From contig UROL01000013.1 in assembly GCA_900549495.1 (NCBI GenBank), positions 1-18,823 on the forward strand: a DNA stretch of 18,823 nt. Direction: 5' to 3'. The notes under the pieces were generated by a model that was given only the letters and a program-made list of their open reading frames with translations, searched no databases and was not told where the DNA came from. The DNA is from an uncultured Eubacteriales bacterium. Its GTDB lineage: Bacteria; Bacillota; Clostridia; Oscillospirales; Oscillospiraceae. Below, piece after piece: positions 6,684 through 13,890 of the stretch (its first letter is position 1; each line of letters opens with the position of its first letter). The translations under genes and the position numbers were made by a program.

Positions 6684-7964
6684 ATGGCTGTAATTGGCAT
6701 TGACATTGGCACCACCTCCATCTGCGCTCTGCGGATGGAGCAGGGACAGGTGCAGCAAGTAAAAAAGCAGAGCCACGGCTTTTTGGATGCCCGGCTCTAT
6801 ACCCAGAACCCGGAGGAAATTCTTGCCACGGTGCGCCGCCTGACTGAGGCCCTTTGGAGCAGCCAGGTGACGGACATTGCCATCTCCGCCCAGATGCACG
6901 GCATTCTGTTTACGGATGCCCAGGGCCGGGCCGTCACTCCCTTCTATACCTGGAAGAATTCCTGGGGTCATCAGGCCATGGAGGGCCGGACGGTGGCCCA
7001 GTATTTGGCCCAGCAGACCCGGGGCCGGGTGCTCTCCGGCTATGGCCTGTGTACCGCCTTCTGCCTCTGCCGCCGGGGAGAAATTCCCCAGGAGGCCGCC
7101 TCCCTATGCAACATCGGCGACTATGTGGCCATGGGGCTGACCGGTACCCGGAGGCCGGTGATGAACGTCACCATGGCCGAAAGCCTGGGGGGCTTCTCCC
7201 GGCAGGACGGAGATTTTCAGCGGCCGGTGCTGGAGGCCCTGGGGCTGCGGGAAGCTCTGTTCCCCCAGGTGCAGCTTCGGGACCATATCTGCGGCAGCTA
7301 CCGGGGTGCCCGGGTTCACGCCGCCCTTGGGGATAACCAGTGCAGCTTCCTGGGCAGCGTATCGGACTACCGGCGGGACGTGTGCATCAACGTGGGCACC
7401 GGCCAGCAGGTCTCCTGCTACAGCCTCCAATACATCGAGACAGCGGACACCGAGGTGCGCAGCTTCTTCCACCTGGGCTGGCTGTATGTGGGCGTATCCC
7501 AGAACGGCGGCAAGGTCTATGAGCGGCTTATCCGGATGATTGAATCCCTGGTGGCCCTGTACACCGGGGAGCAGGTGGACGGCTATGCCAAAACCCAGCA
7601 GCTCTGGCAGCAGCGGGGAGCCATGGCCGGAATCCCCCGGGTAACCCCGGCGCTGTATGGCCCCATTGGCAGCTGCCCGGCGGGCAGCGTACTGCTGGAA
7701 GGACTGGAAGAGGGTCAGGATGCCCTGGATTTGGTCACCGGCTATGTGGACGGCATGGCCCAGGAGCTGGTGCGGCTGTACCGGCAGCTTCCCGCCGCCG
7801 TCCGGGAGGGCAAGACCAGGTTCTTTGCCGCCGGAAACGGCATCGTCCGCAACCCCATTTTGTGGGTGCTGACAGAAGAGAAATTACAGAAAAGAATTGA
7901 AAGAGAATGTCGGGACGAGGCCGCCGCCGCGGGGGCCGCCCTGTACGTCACGGAGGAAACATGA
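6684..7964 (+). CDS. FGGY-family carbohydrate kinase, sedoheptulokinase-like
   Basis: ATP-dependent sugar kinase of 426 aa. The first ATP-site loop is GIDIGTTS (residues 5-12). The likely catalytic base is D217 in LGDNQ, and NVGTGQQ (236-242) forms the second nucleotide-binding loop. AAGNGIVRNPI near the C-terminus is the third typical glycine motif. The ATG at 6684 is preceded by AAGGAG (6672-6677); an in-frame TTG further upstream is less likely. GDNQCSFLGS resembles sedoheptulokinase-like members, and the protein is shorter than the roughly 480-520 residues common in FGGY kinases. It probably phosphorylates a ketose, alditol or polyol released by the neighbouring enzymes. Its stop overlaps the next start (ATGA), so translation is coupled to the ROK kinase. 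The true substrate is unknown. Confidence 0.88.
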   Translation: MAVIGIDIGTTSICALRMEQGQVQQVKKQSHGFLDARLYTQNPEEILATVRRLTEALWSSQVTDIAISAQMHGILFTDAQGRAVTPFYTWKNSWGHQAMEGRTVAQYLAQQTRGRVLSGYGLCTAFCLCRRGEIPQEAASLCNIGDYVAMGLTGTRRPVMNVTMAESLGGFSRQDGDFQRPVLEALGLREALFPQVQLRDHICGSYRGARVHAALGDNQCSFLGSVSDYRRDVCINVGTGQQVSCYSLQYIETADTEVRSFFHLGWLYVGVSQNGGKVYERLIRMIESLVALYTGEQVDGYAKTQQLWQQRGAMAGIPRVTPALYGPIGSCPAGSVLLEGLEEGQDALDLVTGYVDGMAQELVRLYRQLPAAVREGKTRFFAAGNGIVRNPILWVLTEEKLQKRIERECRDEAAAAGAALYVTEET

Positions 7965-8935
7965 AAATTATTGTGGGAATTGACATCGGCGGCACCAAAT
8001 GTGCCGTGACATTTGCGGCACCCCAGGGCGACCGGTTTGATTTCCTGGACAAGGTCAAGGAGCATACCATCACAGACTCGCCCCAGCAGGCCATCGCCCG
8101 CTTTATCACCCTGATTCAGGAGAAGCTGGAACAGAACCCGGACTGGGAGCTGGTGGCCATTGGCATCTCCTGCGGCGGCCCCCTGGATGCCAGGAGAGGG
8201 CTGATTCTGGCCCCGCCCAATCTGCCCCTGTGGGACAATGTGGATATCTACACCCCCTTAAAGCAGGCCTTCGGGGTTCCCGTGGCCATGGAAAATGATG
8301 CCAACGCCTGCGCCCTGGCCGAGTGGGTTCATGGTGCCGGCAAGGGCACCCAGAATATGGTGTTCCTGACCTTCGGCACCGGCATGGGGGCGGGCCTGAT
8401 TCTGGGAGGCAAGCTGTACACCGGTACCAACGACATGGCCGGTGAGGTTGGCCACATCCGCATGGCCCAGGATGGGCCGGAGGGCTACGGCAAGCGAGGC
8501 TCCTTCGAGGGCTTTTGCAGCGGCGGCGGCATTGCCAAGCAGGGCTGCATGGCAGCGCAGCTGGCCTTCGCCCAGGGAAAAACCGTGGGCTTCTGCGCCG
8601 GGCCGGAGGATTTGGAGAACATCACCGCCCAGGGCATCGCCAAGGCCCTGAGCCAGGGAGACCCCTGGGCCCAGAAAATCTATGAAACCGTGGCCGAAAA
8701 GCTGGGCATGGGGCTGTCCGTGCTCATTGACATTCTCAATCCGGAGGTGATTATCATCGGCAGCATCTTCGCCCGGCAGGAGCAGGTGCTTCGGAGCCGG
8801 ATGGAGCAGGTCATCCGCCGGGAGGCCCTGCCTCACAGCGCCGCCGTCTGCCGAATCTGCCCCCCCGGCCTGGGGGAGAAAATCGGCGACTACGCCGCCG
8901 TCACCGTGGGCCTGATGAAATACCGCAATCCGTAA
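7961..8935 (+). CDS. ROK-family sugar kinase
   Basis: Cytoplasmic hexose or amino-sugar kinase of 324 aa. The phosphate-binding loop is GIDIGGTK (6-13). The predicted catalytic base is D113 in ENDANA. TFGTGMGAGLI forms the second glycine loop. GEVGH (161-165) keeps the histidine, but the usual CxCG..GC zinc motif is replaced by GYGKRGSFEGFCSGG. That replacement is seen in a known subgroup of ROK proteins and not by itself a sign of decay. The start was placed at 7961, where GGAGGAA (7952-7958) lies upstream and the ATG overlaps the preceding stop by four bases. An upstream in-frame extension is out of place for the family. Fructose, glucose, mannose or galactose released in the pathway are all possible substrates. 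Confidence 0.92.
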   Translation: MKIIVGIDIGGTKCAVTFAAPQGDRFDFLDKVKEHTITDSPQQAIARFITLIQEKLEQNPDWELVAIGISCGGPLDARRGLILAPPNLPLWDNVDIYTPLKQAFGVPVAMENDANACALAEWVHGAGKGTQNMVFLTFGTGMGAGLILGGKLYTGTNDMAGEVGHIRMAQDGPEGYGKRGSFEGFCSGGGIAKQGCMAAQLAFAQGKTVGFCAGPEDLENITAQGIAKALSQGDPWAQKIYETVAEKLGMGLSVLIDILNPEVIIIGSIFARQEQVLRSRMEQVIRREALPHSAAVCRICPPGLGEKIGDYAAVTVGLMKYRNP

Positions 8936-8951
8936 AGGAAGGGCTTTGCTT

Positions 8952-9671
8952 ATGAAATTACTGAACAATCTCTATCAGGTGGGGGGCACCTCCCTGTCCC
9001 ATGGCTTCGATGCCTCCGCCTATTTGCTGAAGGATGCCCAGGGCTACCTGCTCATCGACTGCGGCACCCCGGAGGGGTATGCCCAAATTGTCCAAAATAT
9101 CCGCAGCCTGGGGGTAAACCCCGGGGAGATTCATACCATTCTGGCCACCCACGGTCACTACGACCACGTGGGTGCGGCCAACCTGTGGCGCAGAGACTTC
9201 GGCTGCCGCCTGCTGATTCACCCCCTGGACCGGGAGCAGGTGGAGGCGGGGGACTCTGCGCTGACTTCCGCTTCCCTGCTCTACGGCGTAGAGGCGGCAC
9301 CCACGGTGGTGGACGGCGTGCTGGACACCGGGGATGTCTTCCCGGTGGAGGGGGGCAGCCTGGAGGTGCTCCACACCCCGGGCCACACCCGGGGCTCGGT
9401 GGTGTTCATCCTCACCCAGGGGACGGACCGGGTGCTGATTGCCGGAGACACCATCTGGGGCGGCTACAGCGAAAAGATAGGCTCGGACGAAGGGCTATGG
9501 CGGGATTCCCTGGCCCGGATTACCGCCCGGCACTACGACTACTATACCTTCGGCCACATCGGCCCCCAGCTGCTGGCCGATGCAGACCGGCGGCTGGCAG
9601 AGGCCAGAATGCAGTTTGCCAACTACTATAACCCCTGGTTCCGGCGCTTCGACCAGCACTACCGCTACTAA
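8952..9671 (+). CDS. metallo-beta-lactamase-fold hydrolase
   Basis: Binuclear metal hydrolase of the MBL superfamily, 239 aa. All metal ligands are visible: H67, H69, D71 and H72 in THGHYDHVG, H145 in HTPGHT, D166 in AGDT, and H202 in FGHIG. The protein resembles glyoxalase-II-like members, which cleave thioesters, lactones or phosphodiesters. No signal peptide is seen. The ATG at 8952 has a purine-rich ribosome site (GGAAGG, 8937-8942); an in-frame TTG at 8946 is less likely. Its presence between kinases and a phosphorylase, in an operon that also has an FAD oxidoreductase, hints at hydrolysis of a lactone or ester intermediate. This role is inference. A detoxifying glyoxalase role is an alternative. 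Confidence 0.9.
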   Translation: MKLLNNLYQVGGTSLSHGFDASAYLLKDAQGYLLIDCGTPEGYAQIVQNIRSLGVNPGEIHTILATHGHYDHVGAANLWRRDFGCRLLIHPLDREQVEAGDSALTSASLLYGVEAAPTVVDGVLDTGDVFPVEGGSLEVLHTPGHTRGSVVFILTQGTDRVLIAGDTIWGGYSEKIGSDEGLWRDSLARITARHYDYYTFGHIGPQLLADADRRLAEARMQFANYYNPWFRRFDQHYRY

Positions 9672-9688
9672 ATACGGAGGACACCCCT

Positions 9689-11137
9689 ATGCAGAATAAA
9701 ATCATGCTGATTACCTACCCGGACAGCTTCGGCAAGAATCTGAAGGAGCTGTACCAGGCCATCCACACCCATTTTGCCCGGGAGCTGGGGGCCATCCACA
9801 TTCTGCCCTTCTACCCCTCCTCCGGAGACCGGGGCTTCGCCCCCATAGACTATCAGCAGGTGGCCCCGGAATTCGGCACCTGGGAGGACATAGACGCCCT
9901 GGCCAAGGACTATGAAATCATGGCGGACTTCATGATTAACCACCTGTCCAAGCGCTCCAAGGAATTCCGGGACTTTGTAGAAAAGCACGATGCGTCGGAG
10001 TATGCCCATCTTTTCCTGCGCTTCCAGGACTTCTGGGAAAACGGCTACCCCACCCAGGAGGAAATTGACCTGCTGAACAAGCGCAAGCCCTGCGCCCCCT
10101 GCGTAGACATTTCCTTCCGGGACGGTACCACGGAAAAAATCTGGTGCACCTTCGACGATGAGCAAATGGATTTGGACTTGCGCCAGGATGCCGCCTGGGA
10201 CTTTGTAAAGCGCACCCTGGACAATCTGGTGAAGCACCACATCCCCCTGATTCGTCTGGATGCCCTGGCCTTCGCCACCAAGAAGCCCGGCACCACCTGC
10301 TTCTTCCTGGAGCCGGATTTCTGGGAGCTGATTGGAAGGGTTCGGGACATGCTGGCCGGTACCGGAGTGGAGCTGCTGCCGGAAATTCACGACCACTACA
10401 CCCGCCAGCTGGCCATTGCCCAGCATGGCTATTATGTATATGACTTTGTGCTGCCGGTGATGGTGCTGCATACCCTGTATACCCATAGCGGCACCCGGCT
10501 GCGCCACTGGCTGAACATCTGCCCCCGGAAGCAGTATACCACCCTGGACACCCACGACGGTCTGGGCACCGTGGACGTGGTGGATTTGCTGAGCAAGGAG
10601 GAGCTGGAAGCCGTCATCCAGCAGACGGAAAAATACGGTGCCAACTTCAAGTGGGACTATAGCAAGGACTCCCAGGGGGCCAAGGTGGTATACCAAATCA
10701 ACTGCTCCTACTACTCCGCCCTGGGGGAGGACGACCAGGCCTATCTGCTGGCCCGGGCCATTCAATTCTTCACCCCGGGCATTCCCCAGGTCTACTACAT
10801 GGGTCTGCTGGCCGGGCCCAACGACTACGAGCTGATGGAGCGCACCCATTATGACCGGAACATCAGCCGCCACAACTACACCCTGGAGGAAATTGACGAA
10901 AACGTGAAAAAGCCCGTGGTGCAAAAGCTGTGCGCCATGATGCGCTTCTACAATGCCCACCCTGCCTTCTCCGGAGAAATGACCCTGCCGGAGCAGCAGG
11001 AGGACGCACTGTGTATTCTCTGGCAGAAGGACGACGACCTGGTTCGCCTGGATGCCGACTTGAACACCAATGCCTTCACCATCTCCTATCAGGAAAAGGG
11101 AGAATGGAAGGAGCTCTCCCTGGAGGATGCCAGGTAA
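9689..11137 (+). CDS. GH13_18 glycoside phosphorylase (sucrose phosphorylase family)
   Basis: Retaining phosphorylase of GH13 subfamily 18 (482 aa), releasing alpha-glucose 1-phosphate from an alpha-glucoside. Catalytic residues line up with Bifidobacterium adolescentis sucrose phosphorylase: nucleophile D191 (IRLDALAF), acid/base E232 (LPEIHDHY) and D290 (LDTHDG). The family's YYSALG and ARAIQFFTPGIPQVYY segments are present. GGAGG (9676-9680) precedes the ATG. By-eye alignment of the acceptor loops shows differences from the sucrose enzyme: NKRKP replaces YRPRP at residues 130-134, and KVVY replaces LDLY at 332-335. Basic residues there would suit an anionic acceptor, such as glucosylglycerate or sucrose 6-phosphate, but sucrose or glucosylglycerol cannot be excluded. 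The protein has no signal peptide. Confidence 0.88.
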   Translation: MQNKIMLITYPDSFGKNLKELYQAIHTHFARELGAIHILPFYPSSGDRGFAPIDYQQVAPEFGTWEDIDALAKDYEIMADFMINHLSKRSKEFRDFVEKHDASEYAHLFLRFQDFWENGYPTQEEIDLLNKRKPCAPCVDISFRDGTTEKIWCTFDDEQMDLDLRQDAAWDFVKRTLDNLVKHHIPLIRLDALAFATKKPGTTCFFLEPDFWELIGRVRDMLAGTGVELLPEIHDHYTRQLAIAQHGYYVYDFVLPVMVLHTLYTHSGTRLRHWLNICPRKQYTTLDTHDGLGTVDVVDLLSKEELEAVIQQTEKYGANFKWDYSKDSQGAKVVYQINCSYYSALGEDDQAYLLARAIQFFTPGIPQVYYMGLLAGPNDYELMERTHYDRNISRHNYTLEEIDENVKKPVVQKLCAMMRFYNAHPAFSGEMTLPEQQEDALCILWQKDDDLVRLDADLNTNAFTISYQEKGEWKELSLEDAR

Positions 11138-11212
11138 AGCCCCCTATGGGCCATTGTCCTGGCGCAGGGAGCTTCTTTCCTCCGGGACGGAAACGAAAAA
11201 AGGAGACAGTCC

Positions 11213-13843
11213 ATGAATTCTGCTGAAAATCTCCCTATTTTATATGTGGCCGACTTTGCCGTGCTGGGCAGCAGCACCCAGGCCGTGACGGCAGCAGTGG
11301 AGCGGGCCCGGGCAGGAGAGCGGGTGGTGCTGATTACCCGGAACGCCTTCCTGGGGGAGGAGGTCTGTGCGCCTCTGGACTACCCGCCGGGGACAATACC
11401 GGATGCCTTTCTCCGGGAGCAGGAGGAGGCCTGCCTGGCGGCAGGGGTACACCTGCTGTACCAGTGCCAATACCTGGACACTCTCCCCGGCCCCCAGGGG
11501 GCACAAACCCTGCGTCTGGCGGGGAAATTCGGTCTGGCCGGGGTCACTGTCCGTCAGGTGGCCGACCTGCGGCTGGAATTCCGGGAGCGCACCTATCGGG
11601 CCTGGCTAACCCGGCAGGGAGCGCCGGAGGAAACCAAAATACTGGCGGTTCCTGTGCCGGAGGGGGCGGATATCCCCCACCGGCTGCTTTCCGCCCGGCA
11701 GCGCATCCTGGATGCCTACCGGGAAAGCTACGCCGGGGGCCCCTGGCTTCTGGGCCGCTTCGCCCTCCGGGGCGGGGAGGCTGTCCCTGCAACTCCCAAG
11801 GGCCCTGCCGGAAACCGGGTCACCCATGCCGTACTGGCAGACACCGGCCCGCTGATGGATGGACTGTACTGCACCCAGCCATGCTCCCCGGAGCTGGCGG
11901 GGACGGAAGAAAAATTCTGCGTGGTGGTGGCCGGTGGAGGTACCGCCGGTGCCATGGCGGCCATTGCCGCCGCCCGGCAGGGCCTTCGGACGGCGCTGAT
12001 TGAGCCCAACTATGCCCTGGGAGGCACCGCCACCCTGGGGGGTGTCAGCGCCTACTGGTTCGGCAACCGCTACTGCGATACCCAGTGGCTGGACAGCCGG
12101 ATGGAATCCATGCCCGGCACCCAGCCCGGGCTCTGGGGAAAGGCAGACAGCTGGAACCCGGATGTCAAGGCCACGGTGCTGCTGGAGGCGGCCCTGGAGG
12201 CCAAGGTGCAGATTTATTTCGGCCACACCGCCTTCGGAGTCTGGAAGGAGCAGGGGATTGTGGCCGGTGCGGCGGCAGCGGGGGCGGAGGGCATCCGGTT
12301 CCTTCGCTGCGACTACCTGCTGGATGCCACCGGGGATGGGGATCTGGCCGCCCTGGCAGGGGCCGACTGGGAGTATGGCGCCGGGGGCGACCAGCTCTCC
12401 TATTGGGCCTCTCTGGCCCAGTACCCCAACGCCCGGGACTACCGGAACAATTTTTCCGCCATGGCCCTGGCTTCGGACCCGGTGGATGCCACCCGATTCA
12501 CCGTCACCGCCCGGAAATACGGCGAGGGGCTCTTTGACCACGGCAGCATTCCCTGCTTCCGGGAGAACCGCCACATCCGGGGCCGGTATCGGCTGACCCT
12601 CCGGGATTTGATGACCAATGCCCACCACCCGGACACCCTGTATACCTGCTTTTCCAACTACGACCCCAAGGGAAAGGTCACGGCGGATGCAGTCTACTGC
12701 GGCTGTCTGCCCCAGCAGACCGAAATAGAAATTCCCCTGTCCTGTCTGCTTCCGGTGGACAGCCAGGGCAGACCGGTGGAGCACCTGTATGTGCTGGGCA
12801 AGGCCATCAGCGCCTCCCACGATGTGTTCCCCAGCATCCGGATGCAGGCGGACTTGCAGCACCAGGGCAGTGTTCTGGGCAGCCTGATTGGCCGCTGTGT
12901 CCCCCTGGGCATCCGGCCGGAGCAGCTGCCCCCAGACCGGCTGCGCTCTGTTCTGCTTACCCTGTCCGACGACCCCCTGTCCGCCCAGGTGGAGGGGGCA
13001 CTGACTCTGGCCCAAAGTGTAGCCGCCCTGGGAGCCCACACCCGCCGCCACTGGGTGGACATGGACTTTACCCAGCGGGAGACCCGGTTCCAGCCCTATC
13101 CCGCCATACTCTGCGCCAACAGCCAGGAGGTGCTGCCCATGCTGGCCCGGCAGCTGAGCCAGACGGCCATCCAGGAGGAGCGCCGGGCCATTCTCCGCTG
13201 CCAGCTCTGGCACGGAGACAGCAGCCATCTGGCGGAGTTTTTGGGACTGCTGAGCCAGGATTTGGCAGGGGATTCCCTGCCCCGGCGGCAGGGGCCCTGC
13301 ACCTGTGCCCAGCTGCTTCCTGATCACGGCGTCATGCCAGAAATTGTCTACGACCTGAATACTCTGGCTTGGGTTTCGGGGGAGGTATCCGCCCCCTTCC
13401 GCCGGGTATACGCCCTGCTGCAAGCCGCCCCCCGGGATTACCATAGCCTGGAGGCGGGGATTTTTCCCTATATCGAATCCTTTGCCTATGTGGCCGCCCG
13501 GAACGGCAGCCCCAGGGTAGTGGATATGACAGAGGCCCTGAGCTATCTGCCAGAGCTGACCCAGGCGGAGCAGCTGCCCGAGGAGGACATTATGAAGCAG
13601 CGGCTGCTGATGCTGCGATACCTGCTCTGGCGGGCACTGGCGGAAAACGGCAGGGCCGCAGGCTGGCGAGGGCTGATTCACTGCCTGGAAAGCCCCATTC
13701 TGCCCCTGAAGCTCTCCGCCGAGACGACCCTGTGCCGTCTCACCGGTCTGCCCCGGGGCAACACCCCCGGCTGGTGGCGGGACTGGATGGAGCAGAACGC
13801 CCCTCACCTGCCCCAGGGCCGGGTGACGGAGAAAATATTCTAG
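11213..13843 (+). CDS. FAD-dependent oxidoreductase with duplicated Rossmann-like region
   Basis: Large flavoprotein (876 aa) of the FAD_oxidored family. The functional dinucleotide-binding fold starts at residue 236 with VVVAGGGTAG (GxGxxG at 241-246), followed by an acidic residue in LIEPNYALGG and the late motif DATGDGDLAALAG (371-383). Residues 13-50 look like a decayed copy of the same fold: FAVLGSSTQA keeps one glycine of GxGxxG, then ERARAGERVVLITRNAFLG. The C-terminal third (from about 600) is helical. There is no signal peptide. AAAGGAGA (11199-11206) sets the start. It is separated from the phosphorylase by 75 bases with no clear promoter. Neighbours suggest oxidation of a sugar or polyol, but substrate and oxidised carbon are unknown. 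Members are often named only as FAD-dependent oxidoreductase or xanthan lyase. Confidence 0.85.
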   Translation: MNSAENLPILYVADFAVLGSSTQAVTAAVERARAGERVVLITRNAFLGEEVCAPLDYPPGTIPDAFLREQEEACLAAGVHLLYQCQYLDTLPGPQGAQTLRLAGKFGLAGVTVRQVADLRLEFRERTYRAWLTRQGAPEETKILAVPVPEGADIPHRLLSARQRILDAYRESYAGGPWLLGRFALRGGEAVPATPKGPAGNRVTHAVLADTGPLMDGLYCTQPCSPELAGTEEKFCVVVAGGGTAGAMAAIAAARQGLRTALIEPNYALGGTATLGGVSAYWFGNRYCDTQWLDSRMESMPGTQPGLWGKADSWNPDVKATVLLEAALEAKVQIYFGHTAFGVWKEQGIVAGAAAAGAEGIRFLRCDYLLDATGDGDLAALAGADWEYGAGGDQLSYWASLAQYPNARDYRNNFSAMALASDPVDATRFTVTARKYGEGLFDHGSIPCFRENRHIRGRYRLTLRDLMTNAHHPDTLYTCFSNYDPKGKVTADAVYCGCLPQQTEIEIPLSCLLPVDSQGRPVEHLYVLGKAISASHDVFPSIRMQADLQHQGSVLGSLIGRCVPLGIRPEQLPPDRLRSVLLTLSDDPLSAQVEGALTLAQSVAALGAHTRRHWVDMDFTQRETRFQPYPAILCANSQEVLPMLARQLSQTAIQEERRAILRCQLWHGDSSHLAEFLGLLSQDLAGDSLPRRQGPCTCAQLLPDHGVMPEIVYDLNTLAWVSGEVSAPFRRVYALLQAAPRDYHSLEAGIFPYIESFAYVAARNGSPRVVDMTEALSYLPELTQAEQLPEEDIMKQRLLMLRYLLWRALAENGRAAGWRGLIHCLESPILPLKLSAETTLCRLTGLPRGNTPGWWRDWMEQNAPHLPQGRVTEKIF

Positions 13844-13866
13844 GGAAGCCGGAATTCAGGCTTCCC
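13843..13866 (+). promoter_or_regulatory. perfect 8-bp hairpin between flavoprotein and GH38 genes
   Basis: GGGAAGCC (13843-13850) pairs with GGCTTCCC (13859-13866) around an eight-base loop that itself contains GAATTC. The stem begins on the last base of the flavoprotein stop codon. No T-run follows, so it probably affects RNA stability or processing rather than ending transcription. It sits just ahead of the GH38 ribosome site. Confidence 0.5.
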
Positions 13867-13890
13867 GATGACAAGGAAGGACGTGCCCTT

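Noticed and set aside
11606..13807. 733-codon open frame on the minus strand
   Set aside because: It lies wholly antisense to the flavoprotein gene, has a low-complexity G/Q/P-rich translation and no recognisable motif. G/C-rich third positions keep antisense frames open.
13732..13890. upstream extension of the first GH38 frame
   Set aside because: It overlaps the end of the flavoprotein gene, has a P/G/R-rich translation unlike GH38, and lacks a ribosome site. The GTG at 13891 matches the family start.
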